Shown here: piece after piece, positions 17,473-25,381 of the stretch
Layout: every line of letters starts with the position of its first letter
How positions within the stretch are numbered: the stretch's first letter is position 1
Assembly: GCA_016217545.1 (NCBI GenBank)
Contig: JACRHT010000017.1
Coordinates: 682,001 to 746,000, forward strand
Length of the DNA: 64,000 nucleotides
From: Opitutia bacterium
Lineage (GTDB): Bacteria; Verrucomicrobiota; Verrucomicrobiia; Opitutales; Opitutaceae
Direction: 5' to 3'
Notes under the pieces: model-generated
The model's input: the letters and a program-made list of their open reading frames with translations, nothing else
Databases searched by the model: none
What the model was told of the DNA's origin: nothing
Program-made: the position numbers and the translations under genes

Positions 17473-18192
17473 ATGAAATCCCTCAGCGATCTCAAGATCC
17501 AAATCTATGCTGATGGTGCCGACAAAGCCGGCATCCTCGATCTTTACGCCAAGCCCTACATCAAGGGCCTGACGACCAACCCGACCTTGATGAACAAGGC
17601 CGGCATCAAGGACTACGAGGCGTTCTCGAAGGACGTGCTCCAGACCGTCACCGCGAAACCCATTTCGCTCGAAGTCTTCACCGACGACCTCGTCGATATG
17701 AAGCGCCAGGCGCTGAAGATCGCCTCTTGGGGCTCGAACGTCTACGTGAAGATCCCGATCACGAACTCCGTCGGCGCCTCCTGCCTCCCGCTGATCAAGG
17801 AGCTCGCCGCTCAGAACGTGAAGCTCAACATCACCGCGCTCCTCACGCTCGAGCAGGTCGCCGGCGTCGCCGCCGCGCTCAATCCCGCCGTGCCGTCCGT
17901 CGTCTCCGTGTTCGCCGGCCGCATCGCCGACACCGGCGTCGACCCAATGCCGATCATGCGCGCCTCCAAGGCCCTCCTCGCCGGTCAGCCCAAGGCCGAA
18001 CTCCTCTGGGCCTCCGTCCGCGAAGTCCTCAACATCTTCCAGGCCGCCGACTCCGGCTGCGACATCGTCACCGTCCCGCACGACATCCTCGGCAAGGCCG
18101 CCAAGATGTATGGCATGGACCTCACCGCGCTGTCGCTCGACACTGTGAAGATGTTCGCCAAGGACGCCGCCGCCGCCGGCTACAAACTCTGA
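17473..18192 (+). CDS. tal: Transaldolase-family protein
   Basis: 239 aa, ATG at 17473, 31 bp after gmhB. Class I aldolase TIM barrel with GLTTNPTLMNKAG at residues 31-43, the Schiff-base lysine Lys93 in VYVKIPIT, NITALLTLEQ, and SVFAGRIADTGVDP near residue 150. Length fits the short transaldolase / fructose-6-phosphate aldolase group. Transaldolase exchanges a three-carbon unit between fructose 6-phosphate and sedoheptulose 7-phosphate; the latter is the GmhA substrate, which explains its place at the end of the heptose run. Ends in a strong terminator. Confidence 0.9.
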   Translation: MKSLSDLKIQIYADGADKAGILDLYAKPYIKGLTTNPTLMNKAGIKDYEAFSKDVLQTVTAKPISLEVFTDDLVDMKRQALKIASWGSNVYVKIPITNSVGASCLPLIKELAAQNVKLNITALLTLEQVAGVAAALNPAVPSVVSVFAGRIADTGVDPMPIMRASKALLAGQPKAELLWASVREVLNIFQAADSGCDIVTVPHDILGKAAKMYGMDLTALSLDTVKMFAKDAAAAGYKL

Positions 18193-18201
18193 TTCAACTC
18201 C

Positions 18202-18240
18202 TCGCGCCGGCGGGCCCCGCGTCCGCCGGCGCGACTTTTT
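18202..18240 (+). terminator. Rho-independent terminator after the transaldolase gene
   Basis: Perfect 12-bp stem (18202-18213 with 18223-18234), nine-base loop, then C and five T. Ten bases after the transaldolase stop; the next gene's ATG (18248) follows the T run by 7 bp. Confidence 0.88.
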
Positions 18241-18247
18241 CCGTCCG

Positions 18248-19633
18248 ATGCTGCTTCGCCGCCTGCTCCTCCTCCCGCTCCTCGCCCTCGCCCTCCACGC
18301 GCAGGAAGGCATCACCGCCTTCTCCGGCCCCGAAGCCGACGCCGAAGCCGCGCGCCTTTACGCGCGTGCAAACGACTACGTGAACAACGTCGTCGAAGGA
18401 AAATACTCCTACGCCTACATCCAGTTCCATTGGAAGCGCGCCGGCGCCAACCTCGACCGCGTCACCCGCGCCTACCCCTCGACGCCCACCGCCAAACAAC
18501 TCGGCGACCACGCACTGAAAGTCGGCAGTTTCGCGCCGGAATACTTCAAGACCCGGGTCCTCCCGCGCCTCGAAGAGAAGAAAGTCGCCGCTTTCGATGC
18601 CGTGAACTGCGCCATCTTCCTCTACGGCCTCGAGACCAACACCGACGACGACGGCAAGAAAGCCCTCCTCCAAACCATCGTCGAGACCCTCTGCCGCCAG
18701 ATCCGCTGGAGCGAAGCCCTCGCGTTCCCCGTCCTCGACGACGAACGCCTCTGGCTCTGGAACATCGTCGTCCGCCAAGCCGCCACCTACCGCAACGACA
18801 AGCTCGCCAACGAACTCGTCGCCAACGCCAGGAACGACGCCGCGCCCTACCGCTTCCTGCTCTCGACGCAGGCCGAGGCCATCGCCTTCCGCGGCGAGAC
18901 CGCTGAGACGCTCGACGCTTTCCTTAAGGCCTATCCTGAGCACGCCGGCGTGCTCCGCGCCGCGATGTTCCGCGGCCTCGTGCGCCGACAAAAGCACATC
19001 GACCGCGCCACGCAGGAAAAACGCCCGCTCAAGGGCCTCTACGACGGCCTCGACGGCATCCAAAATCCGGACCAGCCCGCCGCCTCCGTCCACGATTTCT
19101 ACCGCAGCTTCGGCGCGCAGCCCGCCACGGAAATCCGCGCCGACTACGCGCGCTACTACGCGTTCCTCGGCCAGCTCGACACCGCTGCCCGCCTCGCGCC
19201 TGAGGCCGCGTGGGCGGGCGACGCAATGGACGCCCTCGCCAACCAAGAGCGTTACCCCGAAGCCGTCGCTGTCGGCCGCCGCCACGGCCAGCTCGCCGAC
19301 CTCGCCTTCCTTCTCGCCCGCGCCGGCCGCAACAACGACGCCCAGTCGATCGTCCGCGCCGGCGGCAATACGCCCGCCCTCGTCTTCGCCGACTTCCGCG
19401 GCCGCCTCTACTCGACCGTGAACCGCCTCGAGGCGCGCGAAAACACCTTCGCCGACGTCGGCCTCGCCGATCCGAACCTCACCGGCCGCCTCATCTGCGA
19501 GTGGAGCCTCACGCCCAACCGCGCCCTCCGCGGCGCCACGCCGTGGGATGCCGTCGTCTTCAAGTTTGCCCCCGGTTTCGAGAATCTCCCCGAGCCCAAG
19601 GACAAATCGAAGATCGCCGCCTCCGCTCGCTGA
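18248..19633 (+). CDS. Secreted protein of unknown function, TPR-like helical
   Basis: 461 aa. Clear signal peptide (MLLRRLLLLPLLALALHA, cleavage about residue 18). The rest is soluble, Ala-rich and helical in look, with repeated pairs of helices reminiscent of TPR/SEL1 scaffolds (e.g. around residues 60-260) but no motif I can assign. It stands between a terminator and the triple glycosyltransferase gene (15 bp downstream). Perhaps a periplasmic scaffold or tetratricopeptide lipoprotein-like factor for the glycan machinery; unproven. Confidence 0.75.
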   Translation: MLLRRLLLLPLLALALHAQEGITAFSGPEADAEAARLYARANDYVNNVVEGKYSYAYIQFHWKRAGANLDRVTRAYPSTPTAKQLGDHALKVGSFAPEYFKTRVLPRLEEKKVAAFDAVNCAIFLYGLETNTDDDGKKALLQTIVETLCRQIRWSEALAFPVLDDERLWLWNIVVRQAATYRNDKLANELVANARNDAAPYRFLLSTQAEAIAFRGETAETLDAFLKAYPEHAGVLRAAMFRGLVRRQKHIDRATQEKRPLKGLYDGLDGIQNPDQPAASVHDFYRSFGAQPATEIRADYARYYAFLGQLDTAARLAPEAAWAGDAMDALANQERYPEAVAVGRRHGQLADLAFLLARAGRNNDAQSIVRAGGNTPALVFADFRGRLYSTVNRLEARENTFADVGLADPNLTGRLICEWSLTPNRALRGATPWDAVVFKFAPGFENLPEPKDKSKIAASAR

Positions 19634-19648
19634 GCGCGGCACCGCCTG

Positions 19649-22600
19649 GTGAACATCCTTTTCGTCAACTACGGCGATTTCACCACCAACAGCCTGAACC
19701 ATATCGGCGGCTTCGCCGACTGGCTCACGCGCCAAGGCCACTCCTGCATCGTCGCCGTCCCGCGCGGACTCGAGACGCTCTCCGCCATCGCGCAGCCGGC
19801 GTTCACCGCCGCCAACTACGCGCAAGTCCTCCACGGCGAAGTCCGCTTCGCTGACGGGCGCCCGGCCGATGTGCTCCACGCGTGGACGCCCCGCGAATGT
19901 GTCCGACGCTTCGTCCTCGCGCACCAAGCCCTCGCGCCCGCCACCCGCGTCGTCGTTCACCTCGAAGACAACGAGGAACACCTCACCGCCGCGTTCGCCA
20001 AGAAACCCTTTGCCGAGCTCGCCACGTTGACCGACGACGAGCTCGCCGCGCTCTTGCCCGACGGCGTCAGCCACCCGCGTCGCTACCGCCAGCTCCTCGC
20101 GCTCGCCGACGCCGCCACCGTGATCGTCGCGCGCCTTGGCGAGTTCGTGCCCGCCACCGTGCCCACGCACGAGCTGCCACCTGGCGTCGATTTCTCGCTC
20201 TACCATCCGCAGCCGCCCGACGAGGCGCTGCGCCACTCGCTCGGCCTCGCGCGCCATGAGAAAGTCATCGTCTACACCGGCAGCACCACCTTCGCCAGCA
20301 CGCCCGCGATGCGCGAGCTCCTCCGCGCCGTGCACCTGCTCCACGAGCGCGGCCACGCCGTCCGCCTCGTGCGCACGGGCTTTCATCCCGAGGAATTCGT
20401 GCGCGACTGCGCGTTCGACTGGAAACGCTTCACGCTCGACGCCGGCTTCGTGCCGAAGGCCCAGCTCCCGGCGCTGCTCGCGCTCGCCGACGTGCTCGTG
20501 CAACCCGGTCAACCCGGTGCGTTCGACGACTACCGCCTGCCGTCGAAGCTCCCCGAATTTCTCGCCACGGGCCGCCCCATCGTCGCCCCCGCGACCAACG
20601 TCGGCCTGCAACTGCGCAACGGTATCGATGCCCTGCTGCTCCGTCGCGGCGACGCCGAGGAAATCGCCACGCTCGCCGGACGCGTCCTCGCCGACACCGC
20701 GCTCGCCCGCACGCTCGGCGAAAACGCCGCCGCCTTCGCCCGCGCAACCTTCGCGCCCGATCGCGTCGGCGCGCGCCTGCTCGACGCCTACACGGCCGCC
20801 ACCGCCGCCCCCAGCCGCGCCGCGTGGAAGCAATTGCGCGACGGCGATTCCGAGAGCGCGCTGTTCGGTGAATTGCTCGGCCGCCAACTCGCCTCGTCCG
20901 ACGCCGCGATTCGCGCCGCCGCCCTCGGACAGCTCGATCTTCTCACCGCCTCGCTCCGCGCCGCCGAGACCGCCGCGCGCCGCGGCCTCGGCACCGAACT
21001 CCGCGCCAAGCTCGAGGAGGAAATTGCCCGCCTCGAACAGCAGCGCGAGCTAACGCGCTCGCACGTCGCCAACCTCGAACAGACGCTCGCCGGCACGCAG
21101 GAAGCCTTTGCCGCCTTCAAGAAAAGCGCCACCGAGCAAATTGCCGCGCAACAGCAGCGCATCGCCGAACTCGAGGGCATCATCGCCACGCTCCAGCGCC
21201 AGCTCTACAACTTCCAAGCCGAACTCGTCCGCACCACCGCCGTCGCCGAAGACACCGCCGCGCAACTCTCCGCGCGCATCGCCGACCGCGAGCGCAAGAT
21301 TAGGAACATGCAGGAGACCTTCTCCTGGCAGGCCACCGCGCCGCTCCGCGCACTGCGCCGGCAATTCCTCGACCGCACGCCCGCGAACCCGACACCTACG
21401 CCAGTCGCAGCTGCGCCCGCAACGCCGCCTGCACCCGACGCGAAGTTCTCGGTCGACGAACCGATCTTCTGGCACCACGCCGCCGGCCCGCTGCTCATCC
21501 GCGGCTGGTGCGTTTTGCCCGACGGCACGACGCCCGACGATGTCCGCGCGACGATCGGTGAACGAGTTTTTCGCGGCAAAGCCGGTCTAAAACGTGACGA
21601 CGTCACCGCCGTGCACGGCCCGGTCGTGGCCGCGAGCTGCGGCTTCGCCATCGACACGATTCTCGAAGCCGGCCGCTTCCCCGTCGTCGTCGAAGCGCGC
21701 CGCGGTGACGGCGAGTGGCAGCTGCTGCTCCGCCGCGGGCTGGTGGTTTTCCCGCCCGCGCGACCGCCGGAGATCGAGTCCTACCAGAAGTGGCTGCACC
21801 TCTACGAAGCGATCACGCCCAGCGCCCTGCGCGCGCTCCGCGACGCCGTCGCCCGCCTCCCGCACCGGCCGCTGATCTCGGTCGTGATGCCGGTCTACAA
21901 CACGCCGGAAATCTGGCTGCGCCGCGTCGTCGCCTCCGTGCAGGCGCAGGCTTACGATGAGTGGGAACTCTGCATTGCCGACGACGCGTCCACCGCGCCG
22001 CACGTGCGCCGCGTGCTGCAGGAGCTCGCCGCCGCCGACCCGCGCATCCGCCTCGTGCTGCGCGAACGCAACGGCCACATTTCCGCCGCCAGCAACTCCG
22101 CGCTCGAGATCGCGCGCGGCGAGTTCGTCGCCCTGCTGGACCATGACGACGAACTCTCGCCCCGCGCCCTCGCCCGCGTCGCGCTCGAGATCGCGCGCCG
22201 GCCCGATGCCCATTTCTTCTACACCGACGAGGACAAGATCGACGAGCGCGGCGAGCGTTTCGATCCCTACCTCAAACCCGACTTCCTGCCCGACCTGCTG
22301 CTCGGCCAGAATTGCCTCTCGCACCTCTCCGTCATTCGCACGGAAAAGATCCGCACCGTCGGCGGCTTCCGCGTCGGCCTCGAAGGCAGCCAGGATTGGG
22401 ATCTCGCGCTGCGCCTCATCCGCACGATGCGGCCGAGCGAGGTGGTCCACATCCCCGAAGTCCTCTACCACTGGCGCGCCATCGCCGGCTCCACCGCGCG
22501 CGCCGTCGGCGAGAAGAACTACACCGTCACCGCCGCCGAGCGCGCGCTGCGCGATCATTTCGCGGCGCTCGGCGCGCCAGTCGAACTACGCCCCGTGCCC

Positions 22601-23491
22601 GGCGACCACTGGCGCATCGTCCGCCCGCTGCCGTCGCCGGCGCCGCTCGTCTCGCTGCTGATCCCGACGCGCGACCGCCTCGCGCTCACGCGCACCTGTG
22701 TCGAGAGCATCCTGGCGAAGACGACTTACCCGGCCTTCGAAATCGTCGTGGTCGACAACGAGTCCGTGGAACCCGCCACCCTTGAGTGGTTCGCCACCGT
22801 TTCGGCGCGCGACGCCCGCGTGCGGGTCGTCCGTTACGCGGCGCCCTTCAATTATTCCGCGATCAACAATTTCGCCGTCGCGCACGCGCGCGGCTCGATC
22901 GTCGGCCTGCTCAACAACGACCTCGAAGTCATCAACCCGGACTGGCTCGACGAGATGGTTGCGCACGCTGTGCGTCCGGAGATCGGGTGCGTTGGCGCCA
23001 AGCTGCTTTACCCCGACGGCACGCTGCAACACGCGGGCATCATCCTGGGCCTCGGCGGCGTGGCGAACCACGCGTTCTATCGCCAGCCCGGCCACACCGA
23101 CGGCTACAAGAACCGCGCGCGCCTCGCGCAGAACTACTCCGCCGTCACCGGCGCGTGCCTGCTCGTCCGCAAGGCGGTCTACGAACAAGTCGGCGGACTG
23201 AACGAGCGCGACCTCGCCGTGGCGTTCAACGACGTCGATTTCTGCCTGAAGGTCCGCGCGGCCGGCTATCTGAATCTCTGGACGCCCTTCGCCGAGCTCT
23301 ACCACCACGAGTCCGCGAGCCGCGGCACCGAGGACACGCCGGAGAAGCAGGCACGTTTCGCGAACGAAGTCGCCTACATGCAGCGCACGTGGGGTGCCGA
23401 GCTCGAGAGCGACCCGGCCTACAACCCGAACTTCTCGCTCGAGATCGAAGGTTTCAAATACGCCTGCCCGCCGCGACCCACGAGGACATGA
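19649..23491 (+). CDS. Multidomain glycosyltransferase: GT4-like + coiled coil + two GT2 domains
   Basis: 1280 aa, GTG start 15 bp after the previous gene. Residues 1-395 are GT-B (GT4-like): N-terminal NILFVNYGDF, Rossmann strand VIVYTGSTTF and a late donor-binding region ending PEFLATGRPIVAP. Residues ~415-545 form a long Glu/Gln-rich coiled coil. Residues ~600-710 look like a beta domain (LLIRGWCVLPDG). Then two GT2 domains: one from about 740 (ISVVMPVYNTPEIW, with LLDHDDELS near 828) and one from about 1000 (VSLLIPTRDR, with LLNNDLEV near 1087 and a YHHESASRG end). Such arrays polymerise or assemble O-chains in one protein. The end overlaps the next gene as ATGA. Confidence 0.92.
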   Translation: MNILFVNYGDFTTNSLNHIGGFADWLTRQGHSCIVAVPRGLETLSAIAQPAFTAANYAQVLHGEVRFADGRPADVLHAWTPRECVRRFVLAHQALAPATRVVVHLEDNEEHLTAAFAKKPFAELATLTDDELAALLPDGVSHPRRYRQLLALADAATVIVARLGEFVPATVPTHELPPGVDFSLYHPQPPDEALRHSLGLARHEKVIVYTGSTTFASTPAMRELLRAVHLLHERGHAVRLVRTGFHPEEFVRDCAFDWKRFTLDAGFVPKAQLPALLALADVLVQPGQPGAFDDYRLPSKLPEFLATGRPIVAPATNVGLQLRNGIDALLLRRGDAEEIATLAGRVLADTALARTLGENAAAFARATFAPDRVGARLLDAYTAATAAPSRAAWKQLRDGDSESALFGELLGRQLASSDAAIRAAALGQLDLLTASLRAAETAARRGLGTELRAKLEEEIARLEQQRELTRSHVANLEQTLAGTQEAFAAFKKSATEQIAAQQQRIAELEGIIATLQRQLYNFQAELVRTTAVAEDTAAQLSARIADRERKIRNMQETFSWQATAPLRALRRQFLDRTPANPTPTPVAAAPATPPAPDAKFSVDEPIFWHHAAGPLLIRGWCVLPDGTTPDDVRATIGERVFRGKAGLKRDDVTAVHGPVVAASCGFAIDTILEAGRFPVVVEARRGDGEWQLLLRRGLVVFPPARPPEIESYQKWLHLYEAITPSALRALRDAVARLPHRPLISVVMPVYNTPEIWLRRVVASVQAQAYDEWELCIADDASTAPHVRRVLQELAAADPRIRLVLRERNGHISAASNSALEIARGEFVALLDHDDELSPRALARVALEIARRPDAHFFYTDEDKIDERGERFDPYLKPDFLPDLLLGQNCLSHLSVIRTEKIRTVGGFRVGLEGSQDWDLALRLIRTMRPSEVVHIPEVLYHWRAIAGSTARAVGEKNYTVTAAERALRDHFAALGAPVELRPVPGDHWRIVRPLPSPAPLVSLLIPTRDRLALTRTCVESILAKTTYPAFEIVVVDNESVEPATLEWFATVSARDARVRVVRYAAPFNYSAINNFAVAHARGSIVGLLNNDLEVINPDWLDEMVAHAVRPEIGCVGAKLLYPDGTLQHAGIILGLGGVANHAFYRQPGHTDGYKNRARLAQNYSAVTGACLLVRKAVYEQVGGLNERDLAVAFNDVDFCLKVRAAGYLNLWTPFAELYHHESASRGTEDTPEKQARFANEVAYMQRTWGAELESDPAYNPNFSLEIEGFKYACPPRPTRT

Positions 23492-24477
23492 TTATGACGT
23501 CGTTGCTGCGCTGGCTGATCAAACCTAGGGTCCAGCCATCAACGGCGGTCGTCTCGGCCGAATGCGAGATCCGCGATTTCTTCGTGTTTCGTGATGTGCT
23601 CTTTGTGCGAGGTCGCGTGCATTGTCGGGGTGTCGGTCGCCCCATTCCCCATGTGCAGCGCTGGGATGGGACGCTCCACGCAGTCGTCGCCGCGAATGAT
23701 GATTTCAACGCTTCGGACTGCGATCATTGGTCGTTCCATTTCCACCACGCGTTGCCCGTTAATACCCCCTTTGACGAGCTGACACGCATTCGGTTGATTT
23801 TCCAGTATCCCGACGGGCGCATGGAACTCGCCGCTCCCGCCCAAGCCGGCCTCGCAGCTGACCCATTCCTCAACAGCGAAGGCCCGTTCTGGGGCGCGGT
23901 GCAGGCTCTGCCGCAGGGCAACGTGCTTGAGATCGGCTCGCGCGCGCGTTCCGGCATCAGCCGCCGCAACCTGTTTCCCGCCACCTGCAACTACACGGGA
24001 TTCGACATACTGGCCGGAGAGAATGTAACCGTAGTCGGCGACGCGCACGCACTCTCGCAAACACTGCCGCGAGACCACTTCGACTTCGTGTTTTCAGTCT
24101 CCGTCTGGGAACACCTCGCGATGCCATGGCTCGTGTCTCTTGAACTCAACAAGGTCATGAAGCTCGGCGGACTGGCGATGATCAATACGCACCAATCATG
24201 GCCTGTGCATGAGGTTCCTTGGGACTATTTTCGCTTTTCCGACTTCGCTTGGGACGCTCTCTTCAATGCCGCCACGGGCTTCGAGATCGTCGGTCGCGGC
24301 ATGGGCATGCCCTGCGTCATGGGTCCATCCTTGCTCAGAGCCGACAGCCATGCCAGCCGGGTCGAATGGCACTATGGTTGTCTCGCTTCGCGCGTAATCG
24401 TGCGAAAGATCGGGGCGTCGAACTTGAGCTGGTCGGTCCCTCCCGATCTCGTCAGCCAAGGCTGCTATCCGCACTGA
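23488..24477 (+). CDS. SAM-dependent methyltransferase with N-terminal beta domain
   Basis: 329 aa. ATG at 23488 overlaps the previous stop; an ATG at 23494 is better spaced from the GAGGA at 23482 and may be the real one. Residues ~20-125 are a beta-rich domain (VLFVRGRVHCRG, RIRLIFQYPDG) resembling the extra domain inside the preceding glycosyltransferase. The class I methyltransferase follows: VLEIGSRARSG at residues 146-156 (motif I), FDFVFSVSVWEHLAMPW (motif IV region) and a GG-x-A-MINTH post-motif strand. Target unknown, likely a sugar in the glycan. Base composition looks less G/C-rich than the neighbours. Confidence 0.85.
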   Translation: MIMTSLLRWLIKPRVQPSTAVVSAECEIRDFFVFRDVLFVRGRVHCRGVGRPIPHVQRWDGTLHAVVAANDDFNASDCDHWSFHFHHALPVNTPFDELTRIRLIFQYPDGRMELAAPAQAGLAADPFLNSEGPFWGAVQALPQGNVLEIGSRARSGISRRNLFPATCNYTGFDILAGENVTVVGDAHALSQTLPRDHFDFVFSVSVWEHLAMPWLVSLELNKVMKLGGLAMINTHQSWPVHEVPWDYFRFSDFAWDALFNAATGFEIVGRGMGMPCVMGPSLLRADSHASRVEWHYGCLASRVIVRKIGASNLSWSVPPDLVSQGCYPH

Positions 24478-24588
24478 TCGAGCGGCGAGGCGGCGCCCGT
24501 GTTTTCCGGGCGCCTCGCGCAGTTCGCAATAGAGGGTTTCGCTCGACCGGTTGTCGAATGGGTAACAGCACACCGCGTATCCTGCCGC

Positions 24589-25323
24589 ATGACCGACACT
24601 CACTCCCGCTCGGCTTACCAGCGCCACGTGGCGGCGCTCGAAGAGCGCATTCAGCGCGATCAAGCTCTTCGTCAGGCGATCGGTGGCGAGTTCATTGCCG
24701 TCGGAAAGCTTGAGCACTTTCTCCTGCGCTCGCTCAGACTTGCGGACGGACACTTGCTCGCCGACATCGGTTGCGGCTCCGGTCGGCTCGCCGCGCAGCT
24801 GGCGCCGTTCCCCGCTATTCGCTATATTGGGTGCGACGTCGTGCCTGCGCTGCTCGACTACGCACGGGAGCTTTGCCAACGCCCCGATTGGCGCTTTGTC
24901 GCCACCGAAGGCCAAGCGATTCCGTGCGACGACGCAGTTGCCGACTACGCATGTTTCTTTTCGGTTTTCACTCATCTGTTGCACGAGGACACCTACCGCT
25001 ACTTTCACGAGGTGAAGCGCGTGCTCAAGCCGGGTGGCACGTTTGTTTTCTCCTTCCTCGAGTTCGCGGTGCCCTGCCATTGGGACACCTTCGCGGCATC
25101 TTATATCCGGCAGGAGCACGGACGGCATCTAAACCAGTTCCTCGACCGCGACGCGATCCGCGCTTTCGCTGCGCATGCCGGTTTTGAAATCGTCTCGATC
25201 CACGACGGTGACAAACCGCATTTCCCGATCCCGGAGGAGATCGTGTGGGAGGGCGGCCAGCGCATGCGCGAATTCGGCAACCTCGGGCAGTCGGTCGCAA
25301 TCCTCAGGCAACCGATGGACTGA
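24589..25323 (+). CDS. SAM-dependent methyltransferase
   Basis: 244 aa from the ATG at 24589; the open frame runs 30 codons further up, without support. Residues 1-45 are helical and charged, then LLADIGCGSGRLA at ~57-69 (motif I), YIGCDVVPALL, and the FFSVFTHLLHEDTYRYFHE / LKPGGTFVFS pair typical of Methyltransf_11/25. Same strand and style as the preceding methyltransferase, 111 bp away. Probably modifies a terminal sugar or a lipid carrier; the substrate cannot be told. Confidence 0.88.
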   Translation: MTDTHSRSAYQRHVAALEERIQRDQALRQAIGGEFIAVGKLEHFLLRSLRLADGHLLADIGCGSGRLAAQLAPFPAIRYIGCDVVPALLDYARELCQRPDWRFVATEGQAIPCDDAVADYACFFSVFTHLLHEDTYRYFHEVKRVLKPGGTFVFSFLEFAVPCHWDTFAASYIRQEHGRHLNQFLDRDAIRAFAAHAGFEIVSIHDGDKPHFPIPEEIVWEGGQRMREFGNLGQSVAILRQPMD

Positions 25324-25381
25324 GCCGCAACGGGTTTCCTTTTGACGCCGCCGCGGCGCGCGAGTGACATTTCCCTGTCTC

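Noticed and set aside
18194-20887. 897-codon open frame on the minus strand
   Set aside because: Antisense of the secreted protein and the triple glycosyltransferase; low complexity Gly/Glu/Arg, no motif.
24486-24517. GC-rich imperfect hairpin after the methyltransferase at 23488
   Set aside because: The T run lies in the loop instead of after the stem and the stem has a bulge.
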